Shown here one piece after another: positions 1 through 8,870 of a stretch of 38,738 nucleotides of DNA. The notes under the pieces are model-generated. The model was not told the origin of the DNA and made no database searches. It saw only the letters and a program-made list of their open reading frames with translations. Numbering within the stretch: position 1 is the stretch's first letter; each line of letters starts with the position of its first letter. The DNA is taken from contig NW_005434614.1 in NCBI RefSeq assembly GCF_000315625.1, positions 200,824-239,561 on the forward strand, written 5' to 3'. The position numbers and the translations under genes were made by a program. Source of the DNA: Guillardia theta CCMP2712 (taxonomy: Eukaryota > Cryptophyceae > Pyrenomonadales > Geminigeraceae).

Positions 1-1719
1 CTCGTCCTCATCCTTCTCTTCCTCCTCCTCCTCCTCCTCCTCCTCCTCCTCGATCAGGCTTCTACCTGTTCTACTTAGATCGTCCGTGGCCTTCATCGCA
101 GAGAACGCAACAGGCATCACGTCAGTCAATCAGTATCTCTTGGCAGCATCTTGTTTCCTCTTACCGATTCGAACGCATCAGCAGTCGATTTCAACGTCTT
201 CAAGGCAGCGGATCTGAGCTCCAATCTTTGCTCTTCATTCATCTTGCTCTGCAGCTCTCGGCAAACAACCATGGCTTGCTCGACAACAAAGTCGTCGTCA
301 CAGGAGGCGACTCGTTGCAGGAGGACGTAACATTCCTGGAACCACCAGTAACATCAGCTCACAACATCAGCTCACAAGAGCAAAGTCAGGCAAGACCAAC
401 CTCTGAAACATCGAGTTCTGGTTGACATGCGAGCAATCTCAACAGCGAAATAATCTTCTCGACCCGCAAGAATCCTTCGCTGCGAGATGTGCGAACCCCT
501 TGGGATGTGGTTTGCAGGATTTGAAGTTGATCGAGATCGAGATTGATCTCGCTGACAATCAATTCCACTAGAGATTCGTCTTTCTGCCTGCTGATCTCTT
601 TTGTCTCCAGTCAACAGACTTGCAACTCGATACAGGGACAGCAAACCTGCTAGCGCGTCTGACGCAAGCTTCTTCAAGAATGAACTCTAAACAGAACAAA
701 AGTGTTCACATGCAAAAGCAGAGAGAAGACGCAGAAGAAAGAGGATGAGAGAGATGGAGAGGTAACAGAGAGAGAGAGGGAGACGGGGCGAAGAGAGAGG
801 CAGACGGGGAAGAGGGAAGCGGGAGAGGGAGGGAGGGAAGAGGAAGGGAAGGGTAGCTCGCAACCTCCTCATCCGATCTGATGACATCCTTCAACACCAA
901 AAGAGCTTCCTCGTTATCAACCGCCAGCGTTAGATCCTGATAGCCAGGAGAGCATCTGAACGATCCTACCCACCAGCCCTCACGCAAAGACGGAAAGAAA
1001 GGAAGGTGCCAGTCACCTTGGACGAAGATGGCTCCCTGACCCTCCTGAGCTCCTCCTGTCAAGCTCATCAACAGGTGGACAAGGGAGGAGGAGATCGTCC
1101 GTGCCTTCAGCTGCGCTTCCCTTGCACTCTGCTCGCTCCTGTGGGCCGAGATGATCTTTCCGTGAAGTTTGACCAAGAAGTTGTTTTCAGCTCCCTCCTC
1201 CCCCTGCTCCTCCTCGTTGAATCTGATCGCAACCACCTCCCTTGCCATCTCTCGCTCATGTTCAGCATACCAAACTCCACTGATAAAGAGCTCTTGCATG
1301 CTGTGAGAGGAGGGGTCCTTGGAGTTCTGAATCAAGTCCTTCATGCTCTTGCTCCCCCTCCTGCCCTCAGGCAGCACCAAAACCCTCCCCACGCAATCTC
1401 TGTTGTCATTGTCGAACTGAAGCACGAATATGATGATGAACCATGGCTCTTCTCTGGAAGGAGAAGACTGCATGACAGCAGCAGCAGCAGCAGGATCAGA
1501 GGCAGGGGGTGGAGGGGGGGCGTCGGGGACTTCAATCTTGAACCTGAAGGAAGCCTCAAGCTTCATTCTGTATGTCATCACATCTTCTATCCAATCGGAG
1601 TCTTCTGCGATGATTGTTTTCCACTGTGTCAGATCTTTGCTGAGGAAGAGCGACGACCCTTCGAGTTCGACATGCACACGTTGCAAAGCTGCAGACGTGC
1701 CCTCGCCCTGCCATGCCAT
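1..1719 (-). CDS. Hypothetical helical protein with acidic poly-Glu tract, 3' end outside window
   Basis: I do not recognise this protein. Four exons read on the complement: 1719-865, 604-401, 335-165 and 90-<1, all phase 0, giving at least 440 residues and continuing past position 1. Introns start GTTGCG, GTTGGT and GTAAGA and end in AG. The first 285 residues mix beta-like and charged stretches with a Pro/Ala linker. The two middle exons are strongly helical, with Leu-rich heptad-like runs such as VELIVSEINLDLDQL and EQAMVVCRELQSKM. The last visible exon runs into a Glu run encoded by a (GAG)n microsatellite, then KDEDE. The first intron (260 nt) is much longer than its neighbours and holds a GA-rich repeat; an extra small exon inside it cannot be excluded. 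The start at 1719 is the first ATG of the open frame. Upstream residues FFHLDDEL remain open to a TAA, so a further 5' exon is possible. Confidence 0.6.
20..51. repeat. (CTC)n trinucleotide repeat, coding for poly-Glu on the complement
   Basis: About ten CTC units. On the complement this is GAG in the frame of the last visible exon of the gene running off the left edge, so the microsatellite appears to be translated as a Glu tract. Confidence 0.85.
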
Positions 1720-2310
1720 CAACTCATCATCGAGATGAAAGAATCGTTATGGTCACGATGAGGTCTGACCTCTCCGTTATGCTGTTGATACGACGAAGAG
1801 CGGAGGACTGAGATGCGAAAAGCTCCTCTCGGTCTATTGGTGAAGATTTCCATTCACAACATTGGGAGTCCTGGAGGGACTGATCAGAACAATCGATCCT
1901 CTCTCGCTTGTGTCACATGCTTCCCATCTCCATGTTCCCAGCACTGACCGCCTCTTCTACATGCTCATCTCCTGCTCCGTATCTTTCTCCTCCCTCCCTC
2001 GCTTCTCCACCTCCGTATCTTTCTCCTGCTCCGTATCCTTTCTAAACCCATGTTATCGGGACGATCCTTGCGACACACGGGTACTATTTCGAAGGTCAGA
2101 AGGGGGTGAGGGTAGTCACCCCCACCCCCCATCCAAATGAAAAAATTCAGTAAGAAGAGGGGGTATCACAGCGAAGTTTTCGGTTGAATATTGTTAGGGT
2201 GGGGTGTATGACCCTACCCTAGTCGATTCAATACTAAATGTATAGCTAGGTATGGGTGTACTGAATGACCCACCCAGCCCCAGGAATCAGGCCCGTTGCA
2301 TATTGTCGCC
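1720..2310. other. Divergent intergenic region with G/C-run patch
   Basis: This stretch lies between the divergently transcribed helical-protein gene and the Tctex1 gene and presumably carries both promoters. I see no convincing coding exon. From 1970 to 2040 it is pyrimidine-rich with CTCCGTATC repeats. From 2098 to 2285 it has closely spaced runs of G and C (GGGGGTGAGGG, CACCCCCACCCCCC, TTAGGGTGGGG). The same composition recurs in other gaps of this window. Confidence 0.5.
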
Positions 2311-2792
2311 ATGGATCGGCGGGGAATGGTGGGGCCCGGGCTGAGGGGTCGGTTTGTGGCGTCGATGGCGCGAGAGATGATGAAAGATGTGATGAGAGAG
2401 AGGCTGAAAGAAGAGAAGTACAACGTTGACAGAGCAGCAAAGGCTACAAGAGAGATCGCAGACTCGATCAAGATGAAGTTGAAAGGTACGTGGAGAGAGG
2501 TATGGCTGTAATGGATCGTCGGAACGCTGACACTTTTGTTTTGAATGATTTCAGAATTTCATTGGGAGAGATACAAATATGTTGTGCAGGTTGTGATTGG
2601 GGAGCAGCGAGGAGAGGGAATACAGTGAGTGTTGTAGGATCGTGAATCATTTTTGCTGATATGCTCGTGACTCCCTCCAGGATGGGTTGTCGATGTTTCT
2701 GGGACGAAGATGCTGATAATTTTGCGCAAGCAAGCTACTCGAATGACAGCTTGTTTGCCACTGCAGTAGCTTTTGGCGTGTATCTTTATTGA
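2311..2792 (+). CDS. Tctex1-domain dynein light chain (DYNLT2B/TCTEX1D2-like)
   Basis: Three exons, 2311-2485, 2555-2624 and 2681-2792, join in phase to a 118-residue protein, the usual size for the family. The first intron begins GTACGT and ends TTTCAG; the second begins GTGAGT and ends CTCCAG. Residues from about 25 to the end form a complete Tctex1 domain: an N-terminal helical part (ERLKEEKYNVDRAAKATREI), then the hallmark strands VVQVVIGEQRGEGI and CRCFWDEDADN, then NDSLFATAVAFGVYLY at the C-terminus. The block VVQVVIGEQRGEG is close to vertebrate DYNLT2B, a light chain of the dynein-2 motor for retrograde intraflagellar transport, so a ciliary role is inferred. The ATG at 2311 starts the only Met-led frame into the domain. 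The gene converges on the EsV-1-7 gene 268 bp away. Confidence 0.93.
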
Positions 2793-3059
2793 ATATTTAC
2801 TATACAGCGATTTCTACTATGTCAGACTGTGATTAGGGAGGTATGGCAAGCATCAGTTTGCTTCATGAGTGAAAACATTCATAAAACTCCATGCGTTCGG
2901 CATCGCATCGATACTGCCAATGACGGTGAATGCATGCTAACGGATTCTGACAAATACCTGCTGATCATTAACACTCGATTTTCCATCCTAGCAGCATGCG
3001 ATGCATTTTTCCTGCATCCCACCATTACGCTGATTGCGCGTTCAGCTGTAGGATACAAA

Positions 3060-4261
3060 CTACCTTGATGTGCGGATGGTATCAACCATGTGCTTCTTGT
3101 TCTTCACGTCCACGTGGAATGCAAGCTTGTGCTCACGACAGAACCTGCACGAGATCGTGTCACTCGAACTTCTCAACTGGTACTGCTAACATACCTCGGG
3201 CTCCCGCTCCTTGGATCACCGAAGGCAGGAATCTTCTTGCAGTTCTGAGCCTCGCACAACCTGGAGCACGTGTGAGGGTGACGGCATGTCCTCATGCTGG
3301 TGAGATGAAAACCTGCGGAAGAGCTTGAAATCCGAGGGCCGCGATGGGAGGCGCAGAACCATGACTCAAGATGCATCGACCTTTGATCTTCCCCAGCACT
3401 CTTCGTGCTGTTGCCCACAGACCCGTAGGTGGCTCTACTGCTGCAGCCCTGCGCCATCGGGAGGTGACTCAGGGAGAAGGAGGACCTCAGTCAAGGCAAC
3501 CTCGGGGAACATACAAATGCGATTCTTGAGATCGACTGTTCCCGGATGTCGATGCTCCGAACAGAAGCTAGAGCAGAGGCCTCAGTTTGAATCATGATGG
3601 AACCAACCTCCTTCACGTACAGCTTCAGCCGCTCCACAGGATCCCCGTAAGATGCGTAAGTAGTACAGTTCGCAACAATGCCTGACCAAACACCGTTACC
3701 ATTTGAGAGGCATCAAAGTTCACCTACATCGTGTGGTGGACAAGCCGTAGACTGGTTCTCTGTTGGACTTTCTTCCGGCATGCAGCCTCCTGCCACCCCT
3801 CCGTGTCGCGTTGACTGTTGTCTGAGCTGAGATCGACTCATCCCGAGAGGTCTCGCTATTCCGGTCGGATCTGCAAGAAGTAGCTGAAACATCTGAGGTA
3901 CATTCATCCACGGAAGTGCTCTTCGCAGTGCTGCTCTCAGCCTTGTCTGTTCGCAGCAAGGATTCTGTCTTCTCACTCTCCGAGCTCAAACTAGCCTTGG
4001 AAGATGCCACAGAGCTTGGAGGTACAATCTCTACCGCCCACTTGGACTCTTGACCGCGTCTTCTTTCATCAGAACCAGCTGCACGCTCCATACCAGCCGT
4101 CGCTAAGCCTGGCAGAGCAACGGCGCTGAAGGCGAGACGATGAGAGCTCCGGTGAGTCCTGCAGCTACATCAGCCAGCGAAACAAGCAACAATTTCACGT
4201 ACCACAAGTCGCGTAGACGCTTTTGCAGAACAGCAAACACACGAAGGCTTCTCGACTGCAT
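3060..4261 (-). CDS. Cysteine-rich protein with EsV-1-7-type repeats
   Basis: Six exons on the complement: 4261-4203, 4158-3728, 3681-3621, 3567-3501, 3448-3195 and 3144-3060. Phases close to a 318-residue protein. Introns are 44-53 nt with GTACGT, GTAGGT, GTACGT, GTTGCC and GTATGT donors. Residues 1-42 are Arg-rich and amphipathic, possibly a targeting leader, followed by a Ser/Glu-rich disordered stretch to about 160. The C-terminal half carries three repeats of the pattern C-x4/5-C, (A/S)(S/T)YG or AFG, then FC-x2-H and a HxGTVDLKN- or FHVDVKN-like tail. Key residues are C164/C169/C186/H189, C202/C208/C238/H241 and C271/C276/C293/H296. This matches my memory of the EsV-1-7 repeat, a probable metal-binding motif named from a brown-algal virus and present in brown-algal developmental regulators. 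Function here is unknown. Confidence 0.8.
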
Positions 4262-5539
4262 GAATCGAAATTACTGCAGAGTGGAGGAAATTAGAAGTCG
4301 AATCTTACTCCGGAAGGACTGGCGATGCTGCGAACTCTTGATCCGAAGAAGTTGAGACGTCTGCAATCTAGCATTCTCACCATCTTGACCTGACTATTAC
4401 ACATGTATGAACAATCCGTTCGTTGCAACTGAGGAGAACATGGTTTGAGCTGAGGTCTTGAGGGATTTGCTGCAAGAATCCTCGAGAAGCAGATCAGAAG
4501 AAAGCAGAGAGACACCGGAGCTCGACTGGCTTCCGATTTGAACATGCCGCTACTTGTGTTCCTTTACAGTCACATCTTTCGATATTTCATCAGCATCTGC
4601 GGAAAGCAACCATCATACAATGATCACTCATACATGATTCAGTCTTGTCTCATCACGACTTGTGTACCTCGCTCGGCTTCGTCAACATCTGAGAGAGAAC
4701 GACCTTGTATCTCTGGTACCACATTCTTGCATCCTACAAGATTTTTCTTCCAATCACTGCTTCCTATGCTTGACATGGAAGGACAAAGGGTTGGATACTC
4801 TGAGTGCTACCATCTCTCTTCCTCTATCGCCATCGCTCCTCCCCCTCGCATCGCACCTCTCTCCTTTCCCACTTCTCTCCATTACTCCATTGACAGGAAG
4901 GTGGCGCATCACTGTAATAATTAGCTAAAAGATTAAACTTGGAAAACAATAGAATTAGGCAAACAGAGTTTCCGATACACCGGGGTCCGGGCCTGCCTCG
5001 GGCTACTAGAGGTTACTACGGATGACTTGACGGATGTAGCCTAGTAGTGAGATCGGACGTGAACATGCACGACAGAGAAGCTGACTGAGACGAGGCTTGT
5101 ACCATGCCAGTGTCAAGACGGCATCAGTCGAGGCTTACTGATAGTAGGCTTCATAGTATATCAAGACATGTGACTTATTATGCTCGAAGTGCGGGTGATG
5201 TCTCCTTGGCATATTGTCAACACCTGACGAGCCTTGTCCTGCCAGGACGTGAGACAGAGACAGAGAGAGCATGAGTTATACATCACCTCCGACACTGAAT
5301 GATTCCTCACCAGCCACAACACCTGCCGTCTTTGTCATCGTCTTGTCCTTCTTTTCCCCTCTCCTCCTCCTCCTCCTCCTCCTCCTCCTCCTCCTCCTCC
5401 TCCTCCTCCTCCTCCTCCTCCTCCTCCTCCTCCTCCTCCTCCTCCTCCTCCTCTGGAGCATTATCATTGTCATCATTGTCATCATGTTCATCATCGCTGC
5501 ACCAGCTTTCAAACGTATTCATCCTTTTCTCGCATCGAC
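4262..5539. other. Intergenic region with no convincing gene
   Basis: Open frames here are short and lack conserved features. One complement frame at 4291-4545 starts with a leader-like hydrophobic stretch (VSLCFLLICFSRILAA) and could be a small secreted peptide, but it has no recognisable domain and is not reported as a gene. The stretch ends in a long CTC microsatellite. Confidence 0.4.
5361..5453. repeat. (CTC)n trinucleotide microsatellite, about 31 units
   Basis: Nearly perfect CTC repeat. It gives artefactual poly-Leu, poly-Ser, poly-Arg and poly-Glu frames on both strands. It lies about 90 bp beyond the stop codon of the coiled-coil gene at 5540 and may be in its 3' untranslated region. 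Confidence 0.95.
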
Positions 5540-7609
5540 TCATCGAACCTTGCTGTCCTCGTCGTCAGCTTCACTCTCCTCCAGAGTTTTTCTCTGCGGC
5601 ACCTCCTGCTGCCTGACCTCCTGCGTCCCTCGTCACTCGCAGCAGATCTGCTAGCCGCTGCTCACCGTCTTCATCCTCGTCTCCAGCTTACTCGATCCTC
5701 GAAGTCTTGTCAAGCTTCTCCGGCTGACAGCGCATCGGATGTTCTGCTGCAATCGCACGATCATAGCCAAGTATCTCTGCACTCGCAAGTTCCGGAAGAC
5801 ATTTCTGGCCTTGTGGACGCGAAAGCTGGAGGGAGAAGGTCAGAGGGAGCTGCGGACGAGGACAGCATACGAGCGGGCCAGCACGTTGGCGGAGATATTG
5901 AGCATGGACTCAGAAACGATCTGAACAGCAGCAGCGTGTCACGTTGCCTCTCCCTCCTCCCTCTCTCACCCTATCGCACGCGCACACTGTGTTCCATACT
6001 GCTCGCCGCCTGCAGCAGCCTCGACGTCAGGAGGAGTGGAAGGGCAAGGGCACGTGGAGGTCACCTTGGGGAGGGGAGGCAGCTCAGCTGGTCAAGAAAC
6101 TCCTCCGAGATGCTCCAGGTCGGAGTCCAGACGCTGCGCAGGGGTCACGAGAGAGAGGCTCGTCCTGCTGGTACCGCTCGAGCTGAGGGAGGTACTCCCT
6201 GACCATGCTCATTGTAGACGCCACGACCCTTCCCACTCGCTCTCGCCCGGGCTGTGGCGACCCCTCGCGGGGCTTCAAGCTTGAGACCATAACGTCCAGC
6301 TGCTCGGCTGCTCTGAGCCGGCGGACCTTCTCTTGCACCCTCGCGCTGCTGTCGACGCGGCGAGACACGTCGCGGATCAAGTCGGAGAGAGCTGAGGTGA
6401 GAGTGAGAGGGAGGATCAACGGGAGGAGGCGACCTGGACGAGGCTGCGAGGGAGACGTCTGCTGCTCCTGCCAACGAGAGATGCTGCGAGCGATGGTGAA
6501 GTGCCGAAGAGAGTCTCGCTCCCCACGAGCATCTTTTGAGAGGGTCGCCTCCTCCCTCTTCTCTGCCTCCTCCCAACCCGCAGGTCGGTGCGTCACAAAC
6601 TCTTCTTTGTCCATCGTGAACACAGCTCTCCTCTCCTCCGCATGCTCTCCCTCTCTCCTACGCATCAACGAGAACTCGAGCGCCTGACGCGGCGACATGC
6701 TCGCCATCTTGGGGGAGACAGCAGAGAGCATCTGCGACACTTGCCTTCTCGCAAGCTCTTTAAGCCGAGTGACCTGAGCAACATCAGATCTCTTGGCAGT
6801 CCGTCTGATCTCACCGAGTCTCTCGACGCCTCTAGTGTCTTGGGCCTCGTGCTTGTGAGCACGTGCTCGACGAAGAACTCCCTCGCGTCCTCGTTCCTCA
6901 ACGTGTCGCTCCCAGTCGCGCCGACTGTCCGACTGAGCATGAGCGAGGATTGAATGCCGACGAGGCGGCGGAAGGAAGAAGAGGAAGCGGCACGAAGTCT
7001 AGGGAAGGGAGACAAGCTTGCAACAGTCTCGGACGTCATGCCGCGATGATCCACAACGACTGCAGGCTGTCGTTGGACCTTCAACCTCCGCACTCTGTCG
7101 GCAGAGGAAGTCATGGGTTTGTGTTGTAGTTGGTAACGAAGTTTTTCCTCTTCCCTGGAGTATCGAAACATCTTCTCTCTCACCGATTCCATCTCACGAT
7201 TATGTTGCTGCACAATCTTTGCTTTCCTTCTGTCATACTCCAACCTGATCGTTGCGATGTTTCCTTCAGAGCTGCCCACGTTACTCCCTCCCCCTTCTTC
7301 GCGTCCTAGCATGAGAGCCTCTATTTCTTCCAGCTCCTTGTCGACATCGTGTAAGTGACGTCTGAGCCGATCCTCGGACATGTGCATGCTTGACCGAAGG
7401 TCTGCTCTTGTCTTCTCACAAATCTGAATTCTCTCTTTGAGAGCATCGTCGTTGACAGTTGTCTTTCTGAGAGCATTGTTGTTGTGGTTCGAGCCGGTGG
7501 ATTTCTCTCCATCCCTTGTCACATTCTCTGACTGTGTGTGAGCAAGGCCGGCTAGTGTCCGACAAGGCGAGCTCTGCTGCCAAGCCTCACGAGCTTCCGC
7601 AGGAGGCAT
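5540..7609 (-). CDS. Coiled-coil protein with C-terminal basic IQ-like helix
   Basis: Family not recognised. Eight exons on the complement (7609-6815, 6773-6434, 6391-6175, 6133-6065, 6009-5970, 5920-5871, 5825-5666, 5620-5540) close in phase to 583 residues. Introns are 41-59 nt except one of 49 nt with a weaker donor; donors include GTGAGA, GTACCA and GTATGC. Residues 45-150 form an extended charged coiled coil (ALKERIQICEKTRADLRSS, DRLRRHLHDVDKELEEIEAL). Residues 266-380 are rich in Arg, Glu and Met and helical. Near residues 505-555 a strongly basic amphipathic helix (VHKARNVFRNLRVQRYLAMI) resembles a calmodulin-binding or IQ segment, though no canonical IQxxxRGxxxR is complete. The protein ends acidic (EESEADDEDSKVR). 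The 40-nt and 50-nt exons are the least certain. An in-frame upstream extension beyond 7609 is possible. A centrosomal or axonemal role is only a guess from architecture. Confidence 0.7.
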
Positions 7610-7705
7610 CCATGCTTTCAGTCTGCAAGCCTCTCAGGTTACCCCTTGGATGATCCTCCCCTCCTCCTCCACCTCCTCCCCTCCTCCTACCCCTCCATGT
7701 CCACG

Positions 7706-8543
7706 TCACAGCGTGAGCACGGCAGCCATCGCAAGACGTTGGACAGGTGAAGTTCCATCTCCTCCTCCTTCCTGCTGAGCGTAAGGACAGTCACTGACCG
7801 CAAACCTCAACCTGTCCACGAGCTGAATCCGGTAGTCCTCTACCCTTATCGCCCCATCACCCGTAGCAGGCAGCAGCAGCAGCCCCCCGGGCAATACGAT
7901 CAACTGCACCTTCAAGGGGCCCTGGCAGCTTGTGAGTGCAGAACAAGAAGGAGAGAAGAAGCAACATGAAAGACAGCAAACGGCTGTTGCGGTCGGAAGG
8001 TCCATCCCATGTTGGACTCTTGTACCATGCTGATGAACGACTTTGTCTTGATGTCTTCGTACAAACTATCATGAGCAGTCAGAACAGCACCAGCATGACT
8101 TCATCTGCCTTTCTCCACATCCGTGCTCGAGCTCCTCCACCATGGACTGATCGAGCAAGGAAGGCAGAGGAGCGATGGAGAGGTCGCGCAGCCGGCAGCG
8201 AAGCATGTTGGAACCAACTCTGAGGGCCAGGGAGCCCTCTAACAATCATCATCAGACTAGTCTAGCAGGCAGCAACATCACCAGACGATCTTTTGCCGCT
8301 CAGCTCTACGATCACATCTGTCTTCACGTTCCTCAAGTACATCAGGCCTGACTTGACAGCGTCAACCTCGTCGTACACGCACACCTTCACTTCACCTTCA
8401 TCTGAGGGAGACATCTGATACAGCCAAGTCTCTTCCATGTCACTTCCCTTCATCCCAAGAGCTCTGTCCGTCAGCTCTTGTCCAGCTACATTCCTCCCCC
8501 CCTCCCCCCCTCTGCTTCCCCCCCCTTGCGGCAGTTGATTCAT
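7706..8543 (-). CDS. Hypothetical protein, divergent from the GAF gene
   Basis: No family recognised. Four exons on the complement (8543-8287, 8219-8109, 8065-7966, 7921-7706) give about 227 residues. A Gly-rich N-terminus is followed by an alternating hydrophobic segment (SGLMYLRNVKTDVIVELSG), a helical region (LRDLSIAPLPSLLDQSMVEE) and a C-terminal block of strands (PLKVQLIVLPGGLLLLPATG) and a helix (VEDYRIQLVDRLRFAVS). The second intron is best read as GC-AG, because AG|GCAGAT is the only donor that keeps phase with a normal intron length (43 nt). The first splice is ambiguous between TC|GTCTGG with CTCAG and TCTG|GTGATG with CAGAG, differing by one residue. The start is the first ATG of the open frame. 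Its 5' end faces the GAF gene 327 bp away, so they probably share a promoter region. Confidence 0.55.
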
Positions 8544-8870
8544 AGGCCCCGACACCAGTCCCTTCCCAGTACCTTTCCCTCCATTTACTCAAAGTTAAGC
8601 CCTCCCTCCCTCCCCTCTTTGCCCTTCCTGTACTCACCTGCCTCCAGCTGTTCGTGGTCCGCGCCACCTCCCTCCTCCTCCTCCTCCTCCTCCTCTTCCT
8701 TCTCCTCTTCCTTCTCCTCTTCCTTCTCCTCTTCCTTCCCCTTGTCTTGCAGGCAGTATCTGTATTTGTTTCTCGTGGATATCTCACTCGCTCGCTCCTC
8801 TACTTGTGCCCCCCTTGTCTCGCGGTGTTGGCTGGTTGGCTACCTGTCTTTCTCTCGACTTCTATTCAAG
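8544..8870. promoter_or_regulatory. Shared divergent upstream region with polypyrimidine repeats
   Basis: The 327 bp between two divergent start codons must hold both 5' flanks. From about 8660 to 8745 it is a CTC/CTTCTCCTCTTC polypyrimidine tract. No TATA-like or initiator motif was confidently identified. Confidence 0.4.

Noticed and set aside
228-425. Short plus-strand frame starting with a hydrophobic stretch
   Set aside because: Antisense to an exon that splices in phase into the left-edge gene.
1006-1761. 251-codon plus-strand frame opposite the left-edge gene
   Set aside because: It is the antisense of an exon whose own frame joins in phase to three more helical exons; codon pattern favours the complement.
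4291-4545. Possible small secreted peptide on the complement
   Set aside because: It has a leader-like stretch but no conserved downstream sequence; the EsV-1-7 gene starts independently at 4261 with an in-frame stop just upstream.
5271-5654. Open frames with long poly-Leu, poly-Ser, poly-Arg or poly-Glu on both strands
   Set aside because: All are translations of the CTC microsatellite at 5361-5453, with no conserved flanks. The coiled-coil gene stops at 5540 in every splice model tried.
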